From: Natronohydrobacter sp. | GTDB lineage: Bacteria > Pseudomonadota > Alphaproteobacteria > Rhodobacterales > Rhodobacteraceae | DNA: 64,000 nucleotides | Assembly: GCA_007125005.1 (NCBI GenBank) | Contig: SLDY01000068.1 | Location: forward strand, 1 to 64,000 | Direction: 5' to 3' | Shown here: positions 31,548-40,795 of the stretch, piece by piece | How the letters are laid out: every line of letters starts with the position of its first letter | How positions within the stretch are numbered: position 1 is the stretch's first letter | Translations under genes and position numbers: made by a program | The notes under the pieces: generated by a model | What the model was told of the DNA's origin: nothing | The model's database searches: none | The model's input: only the letters and a program-made list of their open reading frames with translations

Positions 31548-32738
31548 ATGCGCGACAAATTTGACATCGTGATTTCAGGCGGCGGCATTGCAGGGATGAC
31601 CGCTGCTGCCGCGTTCGGAACACAGGGCTTTAATGTGCTCTGCGTAGATCCGGCTCCTCCGATTATTGACGAGGCTGCGTCCGGGTCGGATTTGCGCAGC
31701 ACAGCATTTCTTCAACCCTCCATTTCGGTTTTGGAAAAAGCAGGGCTGTGGGAACGTTTTGAGCCTTATGCAATGCCCTTGCAGGTCATGCGAATCGTTG
31801 ATGCAGGCGGCGAGACTCCAGAGCCACGCGTCAGCCATGATTTCGATGCGTCCGATATCTCGGAAAAGCCGTTCGGCTGGAACCTGCCTAACTGGCTATT
31901 GAAGCGCGAATGCGCTGCACGGCTCTCCGATTTGCGCAATGTCACTTTTCGGCCGGGGATTGGCACAACTCGACTAACCACACGCGAGACAGCCGCGATA
32001 ATCGGTTTGTCAGATGGAACACAGGTCGAGGCGACGCTTCTGATTGCTGCCGACGGAAGAAATTCTCCGATGCGCGAGGCATTGGGTATTGGCGTGCGCA
32101 CGACGCGGTTCGGCCAAAAGGCTCTCGCCTTCGCCGTGTCACATCCGGTGCCGCACGACAATGTCTCGACCGAGATCCATCGCTCCGGTGGTCCATTCAC
32201 TTTTGTGCCCTTGCCAGATCGCGACGGACAACCCTGCTCTGCAATTGTCTGGATGGAGAGAGGCCAAGAAGCAAAACGATTGCTCGAATTGCCGGTGGAG
32301 GCTTTCGAAGCCGAGATGAATATCCGCTCCTGCGGTTTGCTCGGACCGCTCAAACTGGTTTCCCGGCGCACCATCTGGCCAATCATCAGCCAGATTGCCG
32401 AGCGGCTCTATGGTGAGCGTACTGCCTTGATGGCCGAAGCGGCGCATGTGGTGCCGCCAATCGGGGCTCAGGGGCTCAATATGTCGCTCGCCGATTTGAC
32501 GGCGCTGCTGGAGCTGACTGCGACTCACCCGCTTGGCAGCCGGCAAATGCTGGCTGCCTATGAACGCAGACGATACCCCGATGTCGCGATGCGTGTCGCA
32601 GGCGTCGGGGTGCTCAATCGCGCGTCAATGATCAGTGCCCAGCCCCTGCGGGATGCGCGCGCGCGGGTATTGGACATGCTTTATTCCGCAAGCCCGGTAC
32701 GGCGCGCATTGATGCAGATGGGGATCGGCGTTCGCTAG
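31548..32738 (+). CDS. ubiH: UbiH/UbiF family FAD-dependent aromatic hydroxylase
   Basis: A 396-residue flavoprotein of the class A monooxygenases that add ring hydroxyls in ubiquinone synthesis. The FAD motif ISGGGIAGMTAAAAF is at the start and AADGRNSPMREALG (DG motif) in the middle. The third motif reads LMAEAAHVVPPIGAQGLNMS, so the usual Gly-Asp of GDAAH is Ala-Glu here. Which ring position it hydroxylates (UbiH, F or I type) is not clear from sequence. Confidence 0.9.
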   Translation: MRDKFDIVISGGGIAGMTAAAAFGTQGFNVLCVDPAPPIIDEAASGSDLRSTAFLQPSISVLEKAGLWERFEPYAMPLQVMRIVDAGGETPEPRVSHDFDASDISEKPFGWNLPNWLLKRECAARLSDLRNVTFRPGIGTTRLTTRETAAIIGLSDGTQVEATLLIAADGRNSPMREALGIGVRTTRFGQKALAFAVSHPVPHDNVSTEIHRSGGPFTFVPLPDRDGQPCSAIVWMERGQEAKRLLELPVEAFEAEMNIRSCGLLGPLKLVSRRTIWPIISQIAERLYGERTALMAEAAHVVPPIGAQGLNMSLADLTALLELTATHPLGSRQMLAAYERRRYPDVAMRVAGVGVLNRASMISAQPLRDARARVLDMLYSASPVRRALMQMGIGVR

Positions 32739-32765
32739 GCAACGTGCTTTTGCAAGGCTCAGCGC

Positions 32766-33293
32766 CTACTCAACACTCACGAGCCCATCGCGGAAGCGGC
32801 GCATATTGTTGCGGTAGTTCTCCGCCGATGCCAGAAGCGCTTCGCGCGCCGCCGCATCCAGTTCACGCACAACCCTGCCCGGTGCGCCCATGACGAGCGA
32901 GCCCGCCGGGATTACCTTGCCTTCTGTAACGAGGGCACCCGCTCCGATCAGGCAACCTTCACCGATGGCTGCACCATTGAGAACAGTCGCGCCCATTCCA
33001 ATCAGCGAGCCGTCACCAATCGTGCATCCATGTAACATCGCCTTGTGCCCGATGGTGCAGTTCGCGCCAATTCGCAGCGGGAAGCCCATATCGGTATGCA
33101 GCACGCAGTTTTCCTGAATATTTGTGCCTGAACCGATATCGAGTGGTTCGTTATCACCACGCAATGTGCAGTTGAACCAGATCGAAACGCCGTCAGCGAT
33201 ACGCACATCTCCGATGACATGCGCGCCCGGCGCGATCCAGTAATCACCATTCTCCGGCAGCTTTGGCCGCTGTCCATCCAGAGCATATAGCAT
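32766..33293 (-). CDS. Gamma-class carbonic anhydrase family protein
   Basis: A 175-residue left-handed beta-helix protein built of hexapeptide repeats (IGDVRIADG, IGANCTIGHKAMLHG, IGDGSLIGMGATVLNG). The three metal-binding histidines occur in HTDMGFPL and GHKAMLHG. Such proteins include active enzymes and inactive complex I relatives. I start at the ATG at 33293 (MLYALDGQRPKLP), which overlaps the upstream gene's stop as TGATG. Confidence 0.9.
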   Translation of the reverse strand: MLYALDGQRPKLPENGDYWIAPGAHVIGDVRIADGVSIWFNCTLRGDNEPLDIGSGTNIQENCVLHTDMGFPLRIGANCTIGHKAMLHGCTIGDGSLIGMGATVLNGAAIGEGCLIGAGALVTEGKVIPAGSLVMGAPGRVVRELDAAAREALLASAENYRNNMRRFRDGLVSVE

Positions 33294-34171
33294 CACGCAC
33301 CTCCAAATCTGCGCAGACGCTCGATGAGTGCAGAAGTATCCCAACGTCCGCCCCCCATGGACTGCACGTCCTTGTAGAATTGATCAATCAGTGCTGTGAG
33401 CGGAAGCGATGCACCGACCTCATCGGCGGCAGACAGGCAAATACCCAGATCCTTGCGCATCCAGTCGACAGCGAAGCCGTGATTGAACTCACCATCCAGC
33501 ATCGTGCCATGCCGATTGGCCATCTGCCATGATCCTGCCGCGCCTTGGCTGATCACCTCAACAACTGCGCGCCCGTCCATGCCGGACTTCTCTCCAAAAT
33601 GCAGTGCCTCGGCCAGACCTTGCAACACGCCTGCGATACAAATCTGATTCATCATCTTCGTGATCTGTCCGGCCCCGGTTTCACCCATGCGTTTTGATAT
33701 ACGCGCATAGGCGGCCATGACGGGCTCAGCCCGGCCGTAATCATCCTCATCGCCGCCGCACATGATAGAAAGCGCACCATTTTCCGCTCCTGCCTGCCCG
33801 CCAGATACTGGTGCATCAACAAAGCCAACGCCCCGCTCCTTCGCTTTCGCATAAAGCTCACGGGTCACCTGCGCCGAGACTGTGGTGTGATCAACAAACA
33901 CAGTGCCCGCATTCATGGCCGAAAAAGCGCCCTCTGCTCCGGTGCAGATTGCGCGCAGATCATCATCATTGCCAACACAGGCCATCACGAATTCTGCACC
34001 CTCTGCCGCGGCAAATGGTGTTGCGGCGGCCTGCCCGCCATTTGCCTTCACCCAAGCTTCGGCTTTTGCCGCAGTCCGATTATAAACAGTCACGTCATGC
34101 CCCGCGCGCGCAAGATGCCCTGCCATCGGCGCCCCCATGACGCCAAGTCCCAGAAACGCTACTCTCGCCAT
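33293..34171 (-). CDS. 3-hydroxyisobutyrate dehydrogenase-like NAD(P)-dependent oxidoreductase
   Basis: A 292-residue beta-hydroxyacid dehydrogenase. Rossmann motif GLGVMGAPMAGHLARAG, substrate motif DAPVSGGQAGAENG, and catalytic Lys in GQITKMMNQ. Start at the ATG at 34171, after GGGAAGG. The family includes 3-hydroxyisobutyrate (valine), tartronate semialdehyde and glyoxylate/succinate-semialdehyde reductases. I could not decide among them; no valine genes are adjacent. Confidence 0.9.
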   Translation of the reverse strand: MARVAFLGLGVMGAPMAGHLARAGHDVTVYNRTAAKAEAWVKANGGQAAATPFAAAEGAEFVMACVGNDDDLRAICTGAEGAFSAMNAGTVFVDHTTVSAQVTRELYAKAKERGVGFVDAPVSGGQAGAENGALSIMCGGDEDDYGRAEPVMAAYARISKRMGETGAGQITKMMNQICIAGVLQGLAEALHFGEKSGMDGRAVVEVISQGAAGSWQMANRHGTMLDGEFNHGFAVDWMRKDLGICLSAADEVGASLPLTALIDQFYKDVQSMGGGRWDTSALIERLRRFGGA

Positions 34172-34266
34172 TACCTTCCCTCGCGAATTCTTGTGATTGC
34201 GCTTTGCGCGCCAGACCAATACCTATCAGCGCCATCCGGACCGTCAACAAAAAGCCCCCTGTGCTC

Positions 34267-36729
34267 ATGTTTACCCTGTTTCGCTGGCTACTGAGGATTT
34301 TTGGCGCGCTGGCCGCGCTTGCGGCCCTGACGGCTGTGGGCTTGTATTTTTTCCTTGCGCGATCATTGCCAAATTACAACGAAGATTTCTCACTGCCCGG
34401 TGTCTCCGGCGATATAGAGATCGTGCGCAACACGCATAACGTACCACATATTTTCGCTGATACCGATGACGATGTCTTCTTCGGGCTCGGTTTTGCCCAT
34501 GCGCAAGACCGCATGTGGCAAATGCAAATGCTCAGACGCACAGCCCAGGGCAGGCTCTCGGAGATGTTCGGTCCACGCACACTGCGCACAGATGAATTGA
34601 TGCGCAGGCTCGATATCTATGGCCTCGCCCGCAGTTCTCTCGATGCACAGGATGATCAGACACGCGCGGCACTGCGCGCCTATTCAGATGGGGTGAATGC
34701 TTGGCTTCGCCTCAGCAACGAGCGCGCGCGCGGGCGCGGGGCACCAGAATTCTTCATGTTCACTGCCGAGATGCCGCTATGGCAACCTGCGGATTCGCTT
34801 GCAATCCTCAAGCTCAAGGCGGTGCAGTTGAACAGCCACATTGCGCGGGAAGTCTTGCGCGCGCGATCCTCACTACTCGTCAACCCCGAGCGTTTGCGCG
34901 ATTTGATGCCCGATGCTCCGGGGTCAGGGCTTGCCGCTGTTCCAGATTACGCCAGCCTTTTTCCGCAAATTTCACCCAGCACGCAATTTACATACTTGGA
35001 TGACCCCCTTTCGCCAATAAGTCCACTTGGGCTGGCAGGGGCATCCAATAGTTTTGCAGCTACTCCCTCACGAGCCGCCTCGGATGGATCGCTGCTGGCG
35101 AATGACCCGCATCTTGGCTTGAGCGCGCCATCGCTGATGTATCTTGCGCGCTTGGAGCTGTCCTCTGGCGGGGTTATCGGGGCAACGATTCCCGGCATTC
35201 CGGCCATCCTGTTGGGACGGTCAGAGGCATTGGGATGGGGTGTTACATCGTCCTATCTAGACGATAGCGATATCTTCATTGAGGAGCTAAACCCGGATAA
35301 TCCACTCCAATACCGGACACCGGATGGGTGGGCCGAGTTCGAAACGCGTGGCTCTATCATTCGTGTCCGCGACGAAGACCCAGTTACGCTGACACTGCGC
35401 TGGTCTGAAAACGGCCCAGTGCTGTCAGGCGCACTTTTTGATCTGAACACGGTAACTCCACCGGGGCATGTTGCTAGCCTTGGCTGGACTGCGCTTGATC
35501 CGAAGGACACCACCCTGACTGCTGCGATGCGTCTGATGCGGGCACAGACCATCGAAGAGGCAATAGAAGCCGGTGAGCTTTTCATTGCCCCGTCGCAAAA
35601 TCTGATGCTTGCCACTCAGGATCGGATCGCGCTGCAAATGATAGGACGGATGCCACGTCGGGATGTCGCGCATGAAACCATGGGGCGGATGCCTGCCCCC
35701 GGATGGCGCTCCCAGAACCGCTGGCGCGGGACTTTGCCCTATTCAGCCAATCCGCGTTTCCTTGACCCGGAAACCGGGCTTTTGGGGAATACCAATAACA
35801 AGTTGCTCGATCGCCCCTTCCCTCTGCATGTGAGTTTTGACTGGGGCGACACACAAAGGGTCGAGCGTTTCCTGCATCTTATGCGCCAGCGCAACGTTCA
35901 TACCCGTGACAGTTTCATCGAAGCTCAGCTCGATACTGTAAGCCCGGCCGCACGGCTGCTATTGCCATTGGTCGCAGCCGATCTGTGGTTTTCAGGCGAA
36001 GCTGCGCCAGTGGGTACCCGCGCCCATCTGCGCCAGCGCGCCTTGCGGCTGCTCGCAGATTGGAACGGCGAGATGAACGAGCACCTCCCGGAACCGCTGA
36101 TTTATGCGTCCTGGATGCGCCATCTGCAACGCCGGCTCATTCAGGATGAACTGGGACCGCTCGCTGAAGCTTTCACGCATGTCGAACCAGTCTTTATCGA
36201 GCGCGTATTCCGCGATTCCGACGGTGCCTCGGAGTGGTGCAATATCGTGCAATCCTCAGTGACCGAAACATGCAACGAGATCGCCATTGTTGCGCTTGAT
36301 GAGGCGCTTTTGCGCCTTACTGAGCGCTATGGCGAGAACGTGGAAAGCTGGCGTTGGGGAGATGCGCATTTTGCAGCACATGAACACTCGGTTCTGGGCA
36401 ATGTTCCACTCTTGCGTCATTTCGTGAATATCCGGCAGTCCACTTCTGGCGGCGATCATACTTTGATGCGCGCGCGCACCTCCGGACGAGAGCCAGACCC
36501 GTTTGCCAATGTCCACGGCGCTGTCTATCGTGGTGTGTATGATTTTGCAGACCCTGAAAGTTCTGTCTTTATCCTGTCCACAGGTCAGTCAGGTCACCCC
36601 TTGTCGCGCCACTATGACGATTTGGGTGATCTCTGGCGGCGGGGTGAATACATCCCGATGACACTTGATCCCGACCTCGCCCGCGGCGGAGCAGTCGGCA
36701 TCACCCGAATCCGCCCTGACGACCGCTGA
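34267..36729 (+). CDS. Penicillin acylase family N-terminal nucleophile hydrolase
   Basis: An 820-residue amidase. One N-terminal membrane helix (GALAALAALTAVGLYFFLA) points to an inner-membrane anchor or uncleaved signal. The family self-cleaves before a Ser that becomes the catalytic N-terminus of the beta chain: here GASNSFA, Ser260, followed by LLANDPHLGLSAPSLMY. The substrate is unknown; relatives act on beta-lactams, cyclic lipopeptides or acyl-homoserine lactones. I use the ATG at 34267, because the extra 21 residues are not signal-like. Confidence 0.9.
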   Translation: MFTLFRWLLRIFGALAALAALTAVGLYFFLARSLPNYNEDFSLPGVSGDIEIVRNTHNVPHIFADTDDDVFFGLGFAHAQDRMWQMQMLRRTAQGRLSEMFGPRTLRTDELMRRLDIYGLARSSLDAQDDQTRAALRAYSDGVNAWLRLSNERARGRGAPEFFMFTAEMPLWQPADSLAILKLKAVQLNSHIAREVLRARSSLLVNPERLRDLMPDAPGSGLAAVPDYASLFPQISPSTQFTYLDDPLSPISPLGLAGASNSFAATPSRAASDGSLLANDPHLGLSAPSLMYLARLELSSGGVIGATIPGIPAILLGRSEALGWGVTSSYLDDSDIFIEELNPDNPLQYRTPDGWAEFETRGSIIRVRDEDPVTLTLRWSENGPVLSGALFDLNTVTPPGHVASLGWTALDPKDTTLTAAMRLMRAQTIEEAIEAGELFIAPSQNLMLATQDRIALQMIGRMPRRDVAHETMGRMPAPGWRSQNRWRGTLPYSANPRFLDPETGLLGNTNNKLLDRPFPLHVSFDWGDTQRVERFLHLMRQRNVHTRDSFIEAQLDTVSPAARLLLPLVAADLWFSGEAAPVGTRAHLRQRALRLLADWNGEMNEHLPEPLIYASWMRHLQRRLIQDELGPLAEAFTHVEPVFIERVFRDSDGASEWCNIVQSSVTETCNEIAIVALDEALLRLTERYGENVESWRWGDAHFAAHEHSVLGNVPLLRHFVNIRQSTSGGDHTLMRARTSGREPDPFANVHGAVYRGVYDFADPESSVFILSTGQSGHPLSRHYDDLGDLWRRGEYIPMTLDPDLARGGAVGITRIRPDDR

Positions 36730-36798
36730 AGCCTTGTTGCGAATTCGTCACACAGCACTGCAACCAGACAACGATTACGCAAAGTAAAGCTTTAGCTT

Positions 36799-36826
36799 TT
36801 ACGCAAGCTGCCCGTTATTCTATCAT
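36799..36826 (+). promoter_or_regulatory. Candidate promoter of the FadL-type porin gene
   Basis: TTACGC (36799-36804) and TATCAT (36821-36826) are 16 bases apart. A TAAAGC-TTTA-GCTTTA inverted repeat lies just upstream and a second palindrome just downstream (36844-36858). Confidence 0.4.
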
Positions 36827-36843
36827 CAGCATACCATCTTCGG

Positions 36844-36858
36844 TTCCCGTATCGGGAA
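36844..36858. promoter_or_regulatory. Perfect palindrome before the FadL-type gene
   Basis: TTCCCG-TAT-CGGGAA is a perfect inverted repeat with 6-base arms, 26 bases before the start codon and after the candidate promoter. It could be a repressor operator or an RNA hairpin near the ribosome site (GGGAGGAG). Confidence 0.5.
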
Positions 36859-36884
36859 ATGACGGAAAGAGGGAGGAGTTTTCC

Positions 36885-37961
36885 GTGCGCACACCACTCA
36901 TTGCCGGCCTTGTCGCCCTGACAGCCACACCAGTTCTTGCTGGTGGCATCGAACGCAACCCGCAATCCATGGCGATTCTGTTCGAGCGCGGTAATTATAT
37001 CGAGTTCGGCATTACCCATGCCCGCCCGCGCGTCACCGGTGAGCTTTTTGCTGCCGGCGGTCCCGCCAGCGGCAATATTGCGCGCAGCTTTACAACCGGA
37101 TCATTGGCATTGAAGACCGATATCAATGAAAACCTGTCCTTCGCGCTGATCCTCGATCAACCCTTTGGCGCTGATACACTGTATCCGCTTGGCTCTCCGC
37201 TCGGTGGCGCGTCTGGCAAAATCGACAACACAACCCTTACTGGGGTGATGCGTTACAAGTTTGATGGCGGTTTCAGCGCGCATGCCGGGCTTCGCTCATC
37301 CTGGACGTCGGGCCGCGTATCGCTGCCCGGATATCGCATGTCCACCAATACCGATCAGGCTTTCGGATATCTTGTCGGTGTCGCCTATGATATGCCCGAA
37401 ATCGCTTTGCGCGTTGCCTTGACTTATAACTCAAAGATCAAGCATGGCTTCAACTCTCTGGAAGAAGTCCAAGTCGCGCCGGGGGTATTTGCACCGTTCA
37501 ATACCACGTTCAACACGACAATCCCGCAATCGGTAAATCTTGAGTTCCAGACAGGTGTTGCGGAAGGCACATTGCTGTTTGGCTCTGTTCGCTGGGTCAA
37601 CTGGAAGGATTTCAGCATCGAGCCGCCAGTCTATCAGACCAATCCGGCAACCCCGCCGCTGGTCGCCTATCAGAAGAATTCAGTCACCTACACGCTGGGT
37701 ATCGGGCGGCGTTTCACAGAGAACTGGGCAGGCTCGCTCTCTCTGTCGCATGACACAGGCAATGGCAACCCAACCAGTAACCTCGGCCCAACGGGCAAGC
37801 GCAACTCAATTGGGCTGGGTGTATCCTACACCATGGATGCAATGACCGTCAGCGCGGGTCTGCAGTACAGCCGCATCGGAAGTGCAACAACGAATATCGG
37901 CAGCAGGTTTGGCGGTAATTCCGCCATCGGCGGTGGCATCCGTATCGGCTACCGTTTTTAA
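36885..37961 (+). CDS. OmpP1/FadL family outer membrane channel
   Basis: A 358-residue protein with a signal peptide (ending about PVLA-GG), then an N-terminal segment (GIERNPQSMAILFERGNYIE) and beta-barrel strands to the final Phe (IRIGYRF). The family takes up hydrophobic compounds such as long-chain fatty acids. The N-terminal plug region appears shorter than in FadL proper. Start codon is GTG with the strong SD GGGAGGAG. A terminator follows. Confidence 0.88.
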   Translation: MRTPLIAGLVALTATPVLAGGIERNPQSMAILFERGNYIEFGITHARPRVTGELFAAGGPASGNIARSFTTGSLALKTDINENLSFALILDQPFGADTLYPLGSPLGGASGKIDNTTLTGVMRYKFDGGFSAHAGLRSSWTSGRVSLPGYRMSTNTDQAFGYLVGVAYDMPEIALRVALTYNSKIKHGFNSLEEVQVAPGVFAPFNTTFNTTIPQSVNLEFQTGVAEGTLLFGSVRWVNWKDFSIEPPVYQTNPATPPLVAYQKNSVTYTLGIGRRFTENWAGSLSLSHDTGNGNPTSNLGPTGKRNSIGLGVSYTMDAMTVSAGLQYSRIGSATTNIGSRFGGNSAIGGGIRIGYRF

Positions 37962-37987
37962 GTAAAGAGTATTTCGAGTAGGATCGG

Positions 37988-38016
37988 CCCCGTCAGAACA
38001 ACTGGCGGGGTCTTTT
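37988..38016 (+). terminator. Intrinsic terminator after the FadL-type gene
   Basis: CCCCGTCAG and CTGGCGGGG pair over 9 bases (one G-T wobble) around a 5-base loop and are followed by TCTTTT. It is 26 bases after the stop codon. Confidence 0.85.
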
Positions 38017-38083
38017 CATGCGGCATTGACGATTGCACAGCCTCTGGCTAACCCATGCCCGACAAAACCAGCAGGATCCGCCA

Positions 38084-38941
38084 ATGCTCTATCCCACTGC
38101 CGCTGACTGGCTAATGGCCCCCCGCAAGCATGTCATGCTCTTCGGCATGTCGGGATTGGGAAAAACCCATCTGGCCAATCTCCTGCGCGATCATGGCGAC
38201 TGGTTTCATTACTCGATCGATTACCGTATCGGCACGCGCTACATGGGCGAATTAATTGCCGATAATTTCAAGCGTGAGGCCATGAAAGTTCCGCTTCTGC
38301 GGGAATTACTCCTCACTGATTCGGTCTATATCAGTTCGAACATTACCTTCGATAATCTCGCCCCGCTCTCGACCTATCTGGGCAAGCCCGGGGATCCGGC
38401 GAAAGGCGGATTACCTTTTGCGGAATACATGCAACGGCAAGAACAGCATCGCGCGGCGGAGATCGCAGCGCTCTCGGACACACCGCATTTTATTGCCCGC
38501 GCCGAGGCACTCTATGGCTATGCCAATTTTGTCTGCGACACCGGCGGGTCCATCTGCGAGGTGATCGATCCTGAAAACCCCGATGACCCGCTGATGACCC
38601 TGCTCGCCGCCCATGTGCTGCCGATCTGGATCGAGGGATCTGAGGCGCATACCGCCGAATTGATCCGCCGTTTTGATCGCGCACCCAAGCCCATGTATTA
38701 TCAGCCCGAGTTTCTCGCATCCGCTTGGGCCGAATATCAGCGCGAAACCGGCGCCAGCGAAGCAAAGATAGACCCCGACGCATTCGTGCGCTGGACATAT
38801 GCACGCGCGTTGGCCCATCGTGCGCCCCGCTATGCTGCGATGGCGCGCAACTGGGGGTTACGCATCAGCGCCGAGGAGGTCGCACAAATCCGCAATGCCG
38901 GTGATTTCAACGACCTGATCGCAGGCCGTCTGCCAAAATGA
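38084..38941 (+). CDS. P-loop ATPase-like protein adjacent to metA
   Basis: A 285-residue protein with Walker A GMSGLGKT at residues 21-28. I cannot see a typical Walker B. The rest is soluble, with segments DYRIGTRYMGELIAD and DTGGSICEVIDPENP. I start at the ATG at 38084 behind AGGATCC. The metA start is 10 bases downstream, so they share a transcript. I recognise it as a conserved companion of metA in Rhodobacteraceae but know no assigned function. Confidence 0.8.
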   Translation: MLYPTAADWLMAPRKHVMLFGMSGLGKTHLANLLRDHGDWFHYSIDYRIGTRYMGELIADNFKREAMKVPLLRELLLTDSVYISSNITFDNLAPLSTYLGKPGDPAKGGLPFAEYMQRQEQHRAAEIAALSDTPHFIARAEALYGYANFVCDTGGSICEVIDPENPDDPLMTLLAAHVLPIWIEGSEAHTAELIRRFDRAPKPMYYQPEFLASAWAEYQRETGASEAKIDPDAFVRWTYARALAHRAPRYAAMARNWGLRISAEEVAQIRNAGDFNDLIAGRLPK

Positions 38942-38950
38942 GGATCTGAC

Positions 38951-39868
38951 ATGCCGATCACCCTACCCGCCAACCTGCCCGCATATCAGGTACTCGAGCG
39001 CGAAGGCGTCATGGTCATGGAAGATGTCCGCGCCGCGAGGCAGGATATCCGGCCGCTGCGGATCGGGTTGCTCAACCTCATGCCGAAGAAAATCCAGACA
39101 GAGACGCAATTCGCCCGGTTGATCGGCGCAACACCCCTGCAGATCGAATTCTCGCTGATCCGTATGTCCGAGCACGAAACCAAGAACACCGCTGCCGAAC
39201 ATATGGCCGAATTCTACCGCCCGTTCTCGGAGATGAAGAATGAACGGTTCGATGGGCTTATCATCACCGGAGCGCCGATCGAGCATCTGGACTACGAGAA
39301 CGTCACCTATTGGGATGAGTTGACCGAGGTATTCAATTGGACACAAACCCATGTCCATAATACTTTCGGCGTGTGCTGGGGCGGGATGGCGATGCTCTGG
39401 CATTTCTATGGGATTCCCAAGCATCTGCTGTCTGCCAAGGCTTTCGGCTGTTTCCGCCATCGCAATTGCGCTCCTGCCTCCCCCTATCTGCGCGGCTTTT
39501 CTGATGACCTATTGATCCCAGTCAGCCGCTGGACCGAGATGCGCCAGCCCGACATCGATTCAATAGCAGGGCTGCGAACCCTGATAGCTTCCGAGACGGT
39601 TGGCCCCTGCCTTGTGGAAGACCCGGCGCATCGTGCCCTGATGATCTTCAATCACTTCGAGTATGACAGCACGACACTGAAGGAAGAATATGACCGCGAT
39701 ATCGAAGCGGGCAAACCGATCAATGTGCCGCTCAACTACTACCCCGATGACGATCCCGCGAAAACGCCGCTCAACCGCTGGCGAAGCCACGCGCATCTCC
39801 TATATGGAAACTGGATAAACGAGATCTACCAGACCACACCATATGACCTTCAACAGATCGGCCAGTAA
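38951..39868 (+). CDS. metA: Homoserine O-acyltransferase, predicted acetyl type
   Basis: A 305-residue MetA-family enzyme that activates homoserine for methionine synthesis. The catalytic Cys142 (GVCWGG), His235 and Glu237 (FNHFEYD) sit at exactly the canonical positions. Residue 111 is Glu ([12 protein letters not shown]). Studies of this family show that Glu111 gives acetyl-CoA preference and Gly111 succinyl-CoA preference, so acetylation is predicted. No SAM-II riboswitch, common before alphaproteobacterial metA, was found upstream. Confidence 0.95.
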   Translation: MPITLPANLPAYQVLEREGVMVMEDVRAARQDIRPLRIGLLNLMPKKIQTETQFARLIGATPLQIEFSLIRMSEHETKNTAAEHMAEFYRPFSEMKNERFDGLIITGAPIEHLDYENVTYWDELTEVFNWTQTHVHNTFGVCWGGMAMLWHFYGIPKHLLSAKAFGCFRHRNCAPASPYLRGFSDDLLIPVSRWTEMRQPDIDSIAGLRTLIASETVGPCLVEDPAHRALMIFNHFEYDSTTLKEEYDRDIEAGKPINVPLNYYPDDDPAKTPLNRWRSHAHLLYGNWINEIYQTTPYDLQQIGQ

Positions 39869-40793
39869 ACCCGCAGGGCTTGTCCTGTCTGCCGCGATCC
39901 TTGCGGCCTGCGCCGCATTGCCGGAGAGCCGCATGGCAAGCGCCGAGACCCTGCCCGAGGGGGGATTCATAGAACTCGATCAGGGCCGCATTCATGCCAT
40001 CGTGCGCGGACAGGGGCCTGATCTGGTCATGATCCACGGCGCAAATGGAAATGCTCGCGACTTCAGTTTTGATCTCATGGACCGCATGGCCGATGAGTTT
40101 CGGGTTATCGCATTTGACAGGCCGGGCTTCGGCTTCTCGGACGATTTCGGCGGGCCGCAAAGCCCGCTTGAGCAAGCCGATATCTTGCGGGCGGCGGCCA
40201 ACATGCTCGATATAAATCATCCAATCATCCTGGGTCACTCCTATGGCGGGGCCGTTGCGCTCGCTTGGGCGCTGCGCGCGCCTGATGCAGTTGCCGGTCT
40301 CACACTCCTTGCTCCTGCCTCGCATCCTTGGCCTGGCGAATTGGGGCTCTGGTATCGTCTTTCCGCGTCATCGCTGGGGCAATATCTCATCCTGCCGCTA
40401 ATCTCGCATCTCGCTCCGCGCGCTGCCGTTGAGCGTGCAATTGAAAGGGTTTTCGCACCCGATCCGGTGCCGGATGGATATATCGATCATTTCAGCGTCA
40501 ATCTCACACTGCGTGTCTCGCAATTGCAGCTCAATGCAAACCAGATCGACACTCTGCACGGCCATGTCGAGGCTATGTCAGGCGGCTATCCGGCACTGAC
40601 AATGCCGATTGAGGTGGTGCACGGAACGGCCGACAAAACCGTTGGGCTGCAATATCATTCCGAGCGTCTGGAAGCCGAAGTCGAAAATGTGCGGCTTACG
40701 CGGCTGGAAGGGATTGGGCATATGCCGCATCACGCTGATCCCGAGGCCGTGGTTGCCGCCATTCGCCGAACGGCAGCACGCGCAGCCGATTAA
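39843..40793 (+). CDS. Alpha/beta hydrolase with lipoprotein-type N-terminus
   Basis: A 316-residue hydrolase. The nucleophile elbow is GHSYGGA, the oxyanion strand is [14 protein letters not shown], and the Asp/His pair is at [10 protein letters not shown] and GIGHMPHH. The start has a hydrophobic stretch ending LAAC (Cys23), a possible lipobox, suggesting export and membrane attachment. The start overlaps metA by 26 bases. Substrate unknown; the family includes esterases and PHA-depolymerase-like lipases. Confidence 0.88.
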   Translation: MTFNRSASKPAGLVLSAAILAACAALPESRMASAETLPEGGFIELDQGRIHAIVRGQGPDLVMIHGANGNARDFSFDLMDRMADEFRVIAFDRPGFGFSDDFGGPQSPLEQADILRAAANMLDINHPIILGHSYGGAVALAWALRAPDAVAGLTLLAPASHPWPGELGLWYRLSASSLGQYLILPLISHLAPRAAVERAIERVFAPDPVPDGYIDHFSVNLTLRVSQLQLNANQIDTLHGHVEAMSGGYPALTMPIEVVHGTADKTVGLQYHSERLEAEVENVRLTRLEGIGHMPHHADPEAVVAAIRRTAARAAD

Positions 40794-40795
40794 GC

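Noticed and set aside
31460-31702. 80-residue minus-strand ORF before ubiH
   Set aside because: It is antisense to the start of ubiH and likely random.
37990-38083. Possible SAM-II riboswitch before the metA transcript
   Set aside because: I looked for the typical pseudoknot bases upstream of the ATPase and metA and did not see them. The region holds only the porin-gene terminator and about 65 bases of plain leader.
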